Under the pieces are notes generated by a model. The model had not been told where the DNA came from, searched no databases, and was given only the letters and a program-made list of their open reading frames with translations. From the NCBI RefSeq assembly GCF_907164915.1, contig NC_061866.1, positions 44,580,320 to 44,644,319 of the forward strand: a stretch of DNA of 64,000 bases, in the 5' to 3' direction. Source of the stretch: Impatiens glandulifera. Its lineage: Eukaryota > Streptophyta > Magnoliopsida > Ericales > Balsaminaceae. This document shows, piece by piece, positions 59,283 to 64,000 of this stretch (positions within the stretch are counted from its first letter, which is position 1; every line of letters begins with the position of its first letter). A program made the translations under genes and the position numbers.

Positions 59283-59971
59283 TTATGTGATTATGGACAC
59301 CACAAATATGACACACTCTTGGCTTACCCAAGTCGTCAGTTTTCCCCATAGAGTTGTTTTGTGCATACCCCTTCCTAGGTGGGTGGTCTCCCCCACCTTT
59401 CTTCTAGTCACGTGGGCGGCCTCCCCACGATTTTCCTCCTTGTCCCTGAGGATATTCGACCTATCCACAGACACTTTGAGATCTAACAGTCTTTTTGCAA
59501 CCGCGATTGCCTCGGAGACGTCCCGCACCTTGGCCCTTTGCAGCTCCAACTGCGCCCAAGTCTTAAGGCCATTCACAAACGCGAACAGGGCCTCTTGTTC
59601 TATTAGATTATGTAACTCGAGCATCAACTCCTGGAAATCCTTCACATACTCCTTGACAGTCCTATTGTGCACAAGTTGATTTAACCTTTTTCTAGCCTCA
59701 AACTCGGCGTTCTCTAGGAAGAATTGGCGCTTGAACTCGGTCTTGAAGTCTTCCATGTTTCCATCCTCAAGGTCCCTCGTTCAATGTCTATTTCTCGCCT
59801 CCTCCACCACAATAGTGACATCTCTTTCAGGAATAAAGGTGTTATCTCTAACTTGCCACGATCATTTAGTATGCTTGATGCCCAAAAATACCTCTCCATG
59901 TTCCAAAGGAAGTCCTCCACTTCTCTTGCAATCCTCGAGCCTTTGAATGGAGTTGGCTTAGGAACATTCAT
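59283..59971 (-). pseudogene. Gypsy gag (Retrotrans_gag) with a frameshift
   Basis: Two overlapping minus-strand frames together carry the gag domain. 59971-59714 has PKPTPFKGSR, EVEDFLWNMERYF and SLLWWRR. 59756-59283 has EDFKTEFKRQFFLENAEFEA, LNQLVHNRTVKEYVKDFQEL and FVNGLKTWAQLELQ. The order matches one gag protein broken by a frame change near 59714-59756. An N-terminal coiled-coil-like portion (MDSDSKVIKVSFGKQKEKRS) may lie at 60250-60420. Confidence 0.85.
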
Positions 59972-60462
59972 TCGTTGAGGTGCCGCACCTCTATGTTACC
60001 CTCCACTCCTCCCACTCCGCCTTTCCATCGATTCTAGCCTCCCCAAGATCTCCCTCTGGAGGGCCTCGACTATCACATGGATCTCTCCCCGGATTGTCTC
60101 GAGCACTTCATGGTAGATATCATTAACCTCCCCTCGAACCGATCCCAGCACTTCGTCACGAATGTTCTAGTTCATATTGTTAATGATCCCCATCACCTCG
60201 TTCTCCAACTTTTCACAAGCCTCATCCAACACCGTCACCCTCTCTACCACTACACTAAACACTTCGAGAGCCTCCTGGTGCTCGCACATGCTTTCCTCAG
60301 CTGGGTCACCCGCGCTTCTATGTCGACACTCCTCTCGACAAACTTGTCCCTCTTGGACCTCTTTTCCTTTTGTTTGCCGAACGAAACCTTTATGACTTTG
60401 GAATCTGAATCCATCTCTTCTTTCAAATGCGGAAGCACAAACGTGGATGCGATACCACTTTC

Positions 60463-60474
60463 ACTCTGATACCA
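60463..60474 (-). other. Primer-binding site, initiator Met-tRNA type
   Basis: The minus strand reads TGGTATCAGAGT two bases inside the 5' LTR (60477-61087), matching the 3' end complement of tRNA-iMet (TGGTATCAGAGC) at 11 of 12 positions. It fixes the element's orientation as minus. Confidence 0.85.
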
Positions 60475-60702
60475 CTTGTCACGGGAAGAAACTCGGTCGC
60501 CGAATATCACCTCATCCCGTGCGACACTAGTCTAGATTGCCTCAATCCTAGCTAGTTAGCCTCTTAAAATATGCAAGAAGATGGAACAATTTGAGAGAGA
60601 AATAGCTTGAAGAATATCTTGTTTATTGCTTACAAGAGTGATGTATTACAAGTGTTGAGTGTTTTGAACATTGTTGAGTGTCTTGGTTTATGGCCAAGAC
60701 TT

Positions 60703-60712
60703 GTTTATATAC
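60703..60712 (-). promoter_or_regulatory. LTR TATA box
   Basis: The minus strand reads GTATATAAAC, placed about 180-330 bp downstream of the HSE cluster in the element's own orientation. The same sequence is in the left LTR at about 57791-57800. Confidence 0.6.
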
Positions 60713-60893
60713 AAGTGGGAAGATCATTCTAGATCTTCCTTGTCCTAGAGATTTTTAGACTCTTCTATTACTAATCTAGACCTAAGAATTCTTAGAGACT
60801 TCTAGAGAATTCTATTAACACCTATACTTGAGAACTCCTAGAGACTTCTAAAGAGTTCTCCTAACTTACATACAAAAAGGAACTCCTAGAGAA

Positions 60894-60906
60894 TTCTAGA
60901 AAGTTC
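60894..60906. promoter_or_regulatory. Perfect three-module heat-shock element, right LTR
   Basis: TTCTAGAAAGTTC fits TTCnnGAAnnTTC; it corresponds to 57982-57994 in the left LTR. Confidence 0.8.
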
Positions 60907-60989
60907 CATGACCCTACTTACAAAAAGGGAACTCCTAGAGAAATCTAGAGAGTTTCGTGACCAACCAAAACTCAGGAACTCCTAGAGGA

Positions 60990-61036
60990 TTCTAGAGAGT
61001 TCTAGAAATGACCACAAAACCTGGAATATTCTGGAA
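60990..61036. promoter_or_regulatory. HSE pair at the start of U3, right LTR
   Basis: 60990-61007 is TTC-TA-GAG-AG-TTC-TA-GAA (four modules, one off-consensus). 61024-61036 is GAA-TA-TTC-TG-GAA (perfect). Both lie upstream of the LTR TATA box in the element's direction of transcription. Confidence 0.75.
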
Positions 61037-61129
61037 AATGCACATTGTGGGCTTGACATGTGCATCACATATCAATGTACCGTGACACTAGGGTGGGTTA
61101 AAAACACTCCGAATTTTTATTTTTATTTT

Positions 61130-61864
61130 TAGGGTTGTGCAAAAAAGCAAATAATCAAACTGATAGCTTACTAGTTTCATTTTACCGATTTATTGGTTAG
61201 CCGTTCTAAGTTAGCCGATTTTTTACCTGTTAAACGGTTCGATTTTCAGTTAAATTATTTTTCTAAACCGGTAATAATTTAATTGTATATTTATAATTTA
61301 CATTAGTTTTTTTTAAATACTAGATATATTATAAATAATATTTAATCATTTATATATATTATTTATTTTTAAATTATAATTTGTATAAAATTATTTAAAT
61401 ATATATATATATATAATTTATAAATAATATTTAATAATTTATATATATTATTTATTTTTAAATTATAATTTACATAAAATTATTTAAAAATATATATATA
61501 TATAATTTATATAATTATTAATTTAAAAATACTTTTTTTAAATATATTATATTATTATAATAATATAATATATTATAACATATTTCTAAATATATCTAAG
61601 AAATATTATTATAATAGATTATATTATAACATAGAAATAAAAATGGAGAATAACATAATAGTAGGAAGCAAACAAGGATTTTAAAAATAATTATTTAAAA
61701 ATTTAATACTTAATTTAAAAAATTGAATTATTGGGTTTAAACCGTTTAACAGCTATTAGAATCAGAACTGTTAAAACTATACCAATATTGATCGGTTAAC
61801 CCGGTTTGTAATATAAAAGGTAAAACCGAACTTAACCGAACCAATTAATTGTTGAATACCCTCA
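61130..61864. mobile_element. Candidate hAT-like MITE
   Basis: The left end TAGGGTTGTGCAAAAAAGC and right end GTTGAATACCCTCA are a degenerate TAGGGGTGTGCAA-type pair. Subterminal inverted motifs (AACGGTTCGATTTT.., AACCGGTTTG, ACCGAACTTAACCGAACC) are on both sides. No matching 8 bp flanks were seen. Confidence 0.4.
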
Positions 61865-61869
61865 TTAAT

Positions 61870-61985
61870 GGTATCTTCTCTATATAAGTATATAAATGCA
61901 TTATTTAAGTATATTGAAAAGTGTATTAACAAAACTAAAAAATACAATACAAAAATTGGTAAACTATAAAAAGTCTTGAGACAAA
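61870..61985 (+). repeat. Dispersed AT-rich repeat, copy 2 of 3
   Basis: GGTATCTTCTCTATATAAGT, TTATTTAAGTATATTGAAAA, GTGTATTAAC, AATACAATACAAAAA and GTAAACTAT match the ordered blocks at 56448-56610 and 63215-63385. Confidence 0.6.
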
Positions 61986-62041
61986 AAAAAATATTTTGGA
62001 GAGATTATTTAGTTATTGATTAATAAATATAATATTTATGA

Positions 62042-62185
62042 GTGAGGGAATTTAGTAAGGGAATGACATGGCATTACTGGTTGGAAAATGTAAAAGTGGG
62101 AGAAAAAAAGAGAAAAGAGAGAAATTATTTTATTTTTTCAGCGAATAAGATTATGCTACATCATTCCCTTACCAAATTCCCTCAC
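62042..62185. mobile_element. MITE, 144 bp, with about 33 bp terminal inverted repeats
   Basis: The left end GTGAGGGAATTTAGTAAGGG continues AATGACATGGCAT. The reverse complement of the right end is GTGAGGGAATTTGGTAAGGG then AATGATGTAGCAT. Only three or four differences separate the arms. The interior is purine-rich and non-coding. Confidence 0.85.
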
Positions 62186-62738
62186 CTAAAATAAATGAAT
62201 AATAATTTATTTAGATGATATTTTTAGATTTTCTTGTAATTATATTATTTTTGTATATATTAAGTTCAAATGTATTGAAAAATTAAGTTAACTTTTATAC
62301 AAATTTTAATTACATCTATATTTTTAGTGTCAATATGTCTACTCAATACTTTGTACATAGATATATAATTCTAAATTCTCCCTATATCTTCATAACACAA
62401 TCATATTATTGTTTTCGTGTTCAATCTACTTTAAATATGAAATGAACTTTAGGAGAGAGAGAAACAATCAACTTTGGAGATATTTTTTGAAAAAATAAGA
62501 CTTATTAATGTGTTTGAAAATTAGTTTTTTTAATGAAATGTATTCCTAATATTTTATTTAAAATATAGTGATTATTCATCAGGCTTATAAAAACTTCGTT
62601 AGTATTTATTCTTTAAGCCTATTTTAAAGACTTAAATGCATTGAATCGGAATTATTCTTTAAGACTATTTGATCAAGTTGGAAGAAATTTATTCATTAGA
62701 CAAGGTTATTCATTTATGTAGTCTATTTATTTTTGAAT

Positions 62739-62815
62739 AAACGAACTAATTAATAAATAAATATATATATTATATAATTATTCTTTTTAATAATAATTTA
62801 TTTATTTCCTATTAA

Positions 62816-62846
<31 letters not shown>

Positions 62847-63023
62847 CTAAATTAATCTCTAATTAGTTATTATTATTTTTATTTCATATTAAAATTTAAA
62901 ATAATATTTATCATTAAATATTATATGTGTACGAACTAATTAATAAATAAATTTATATATATATATTATATAATTAATCTTTCTAATAATAATTTATTCA
63001 TTAGTTTTTTATTTACTTCCTAT

Positions 63024-63100
<77 letters not shown>

Positions 63101-63135
63101 TAAATTAATCTCTAATTATTTATTATTATTTTTAT
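62739..63135 (+). repeat. Tandem duplication of a unit of about 200 bp containing TA tracts
   Basis: GAACTAATTAATAAATAAAT, TATTATATAATTA, TTCCTATTAAAT(AT)n, ACTAAATTAATCTCTAATTA, GTTATTATTATTTTTATTTC and ATATTAAAATT recur in order starting at 62743 and again at 62934. The second copy has a much longer (AT)n, 63026-63099. Confidence 0.8.
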
Positions 63136-63214
63136 TTCATATTAAAATTATGTATAATATTAAATTAAAAATAATATTTATCATTAAATTAATGATAAAA
63201 TATTGATTACCAAT

Positions 63215-63385
63215 ATTAACGATATTTTCTCTATAAAGTCAAAAAATATATTATTTAAATATAATTGAAAAATGCATTAAAAAGAAAAAGAGAAAACAAA
63301 AAAATGTCTAAACAATACAAGGTCTGAAAATGAATGATATATATAAATTTGATTAGCTAGTAATGAGTAGATGAACTAAAAAATG
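63215..63385 (+). repeat. Dispersed AT-rich repeat, copy 3 of 3
   Basis: ATATTTTCTCTATAAAGTC, TTATTTAAATATAATTGAAA, GCATTAAAAAG, AAATGTCTAAAC, TGAAAATGAATGATATATAT and GAGTAGATG match the order of copy 1. Confidence 0.55.
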
Positions 63386-63838
63386 TTTAATGGATTATAT
63401 ATAATAAGTAAATAAATATAATTGAGAGGAAGAAGATTAATTAATTATATATATATAATATCGTTAAAATTTATAATTTTTTATAATTTATTTAATTTAT
63501 TAGATTTTATAATTAGTACTTGATCCTATATCTAATTGGACAAATAGTTAGCTAAAAATATACATTTGTATATATAAAAATATACATTTGTATGGAACAA
63601 TTAATAAGTAATGTTTGAGACATTATATATATAATTAATTCTTTTTAAATTAAAAAAAAAATACTATTCAATTAAGTGAGAAATAATTAACTTAGAAATA
63701 AACTAAAGATATGAAAATATTAAACAACTGAATTTTGATAATGTTTAATTAGAATAAAGCTAGATGTTTAATTAGAATTAAGCTAAGTTGTCTATTTGTT
63801 TTTGTGCAGGTGCATTAGACTATGCTAACTTAGACATA

Positions 63839-64000
63839 GTTAGACGTGGTAGTCTAACTTTTTTAGACTTGTCTAAAGGGTAACGTAGTTAGACGTGGTA
63901 GTCTAACTCCTTTAGACTTGGTCTAAAGGGTAACGTAGTTAGACGTGGTAGTCTAACTCTTTTAAACTTGGTCTAAAGGGATGCGTAATTAGACGAGGAC
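63839..64000 (+). repeat. 49-50 bp satellite-like tandem array, running off the right edge
   Basis: Units begin at 63839, 63888, 63938 and 63988 (GTTAGACGTGGTAGTCTAAC, then TTTTAGACTTGGTCTAAAGG and GTAACGTA). Each unit contains two inner dyads, GTTAGAC..GTCTAAC and TTTAGAC..GTCTAAA. The first unit is one base shorter, and the last visible unit begins to diverge. Confidence 0.9.

Larger units (their letters stand above)
60477..61087 (-). mobile_element. Gypsy-type element, 5' LTR (right copy), with heat-shock elements
   Basis: Direct repeat of the left LTR, TG..CA bounded. Reading on the minus strand, the U3 side carries GAATATTCTGGAA (61024-61036), a four-module HSE with one altered module (60990-61007) and TTCTAGAAAGTTC (60894-60906). 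A TATA box (GTATATAAAC, 60703-60712) follows, then the presumed R/U5. The left copy is 43 bp longer and there are scattered substitutions, so insertion is not recent. Confidence 0.88.

Noticed and set aside
59224..59679. 151-codon plus-strand frame, the longest plus-strand frame in the right third
   Set aside because: It is the antisense shadow of the minus-strand gypsy gag, whose frame has clear Retrotrans_gag character; the plus-strand translation has none.
57571..61087. Target-site duplication around the gypsy element
   Set aside because: The flanking bases (AGGCT on the left, CTAGG on the right) do not match, so no duplication is claimed; the LTRs, PBS and PPT still define the element.

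Overview
The window is plant nuclear DNA, very probably from a eudicot. The genes are split by many short GT-AG introns, the intergenic DNA is extremely AT-rich with long (TA)n tracts, and the encoded proteins are plant-specific types: CAMTA, TBL, DUF247, a peroxisomal AAE ligase and ALDH22. I rebuilt ten complete gene models and one first exon by matching reading phase at each splice junction. The species cannot be named from sequence alone.

Layout, left to right. 138-251 (-): first coding exon of an AMSH-like deubiquitinase that runs off the left edge. 627-2123 (-): TBL-type O-acetyltransferase. 3223-6202 (-): peroxisomal acetate/butyrate-CoA ligase AAE7, with two tandem tRNA-derived SINE copies in its first intron. 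6203-10126: AT-rich gap with a candidate long inverted repeat. 10127-17850 (+): CAMTA5/6-type transcription factor, whose first intron is GC-AG. 18718-19262: a DNA transposon-like element filled with CpG-rich palindromic repeats. 20482-20749 (+): ribosomal protein eL29, followed by a four-unit tandem array carrying two more SINEs. 23416-38109 (+): PP4 regulatory subunit 3 (SMEK) in 24 exons, with copia and LINE debris in intron 1. 38741-39570 (-): TENA_E thiamine-salvage enzyme. 41004-42725 (+): UBC32-type membrane-anchored E2. 43189-43956 (-): universal stress protein. 44251-45459 (-): DUF247 protein that lacks its usual C-terminal membrane anchor. 48288-54558 (+): ALDH22A1. 54559-64000: gene-free, with (TA)n tracts, several MITEs, a gypsy-type LTR element with heat-shock elements in both LTRs (57571-61087), and a 49-50 bp satellite-like array at the right edge.

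The genes are ordinary single-copy housekeeping and regulatory genes and do not form a pathway. From memory, AAE7, CAMTA6, TENA_E, UBC32 and a USP gene lie in the same neighbourhood of Arabidopsis chromosome 3 (At3g16910 to At3g17020). AMSH3 and CAMTA5 are neighbours on chromosome 4, and SMEK1 and RPL29 are neighbours at At3g0667x-067xx. This window appears to hold those fractionated blocks interleaved, as in a pre-duplication gene order. The most unusual items are in the repeats: the HSE-bearing LTRs, the CpG palindrome array, and a SINE whose empty site and target duplications are preserved within one tandem array.
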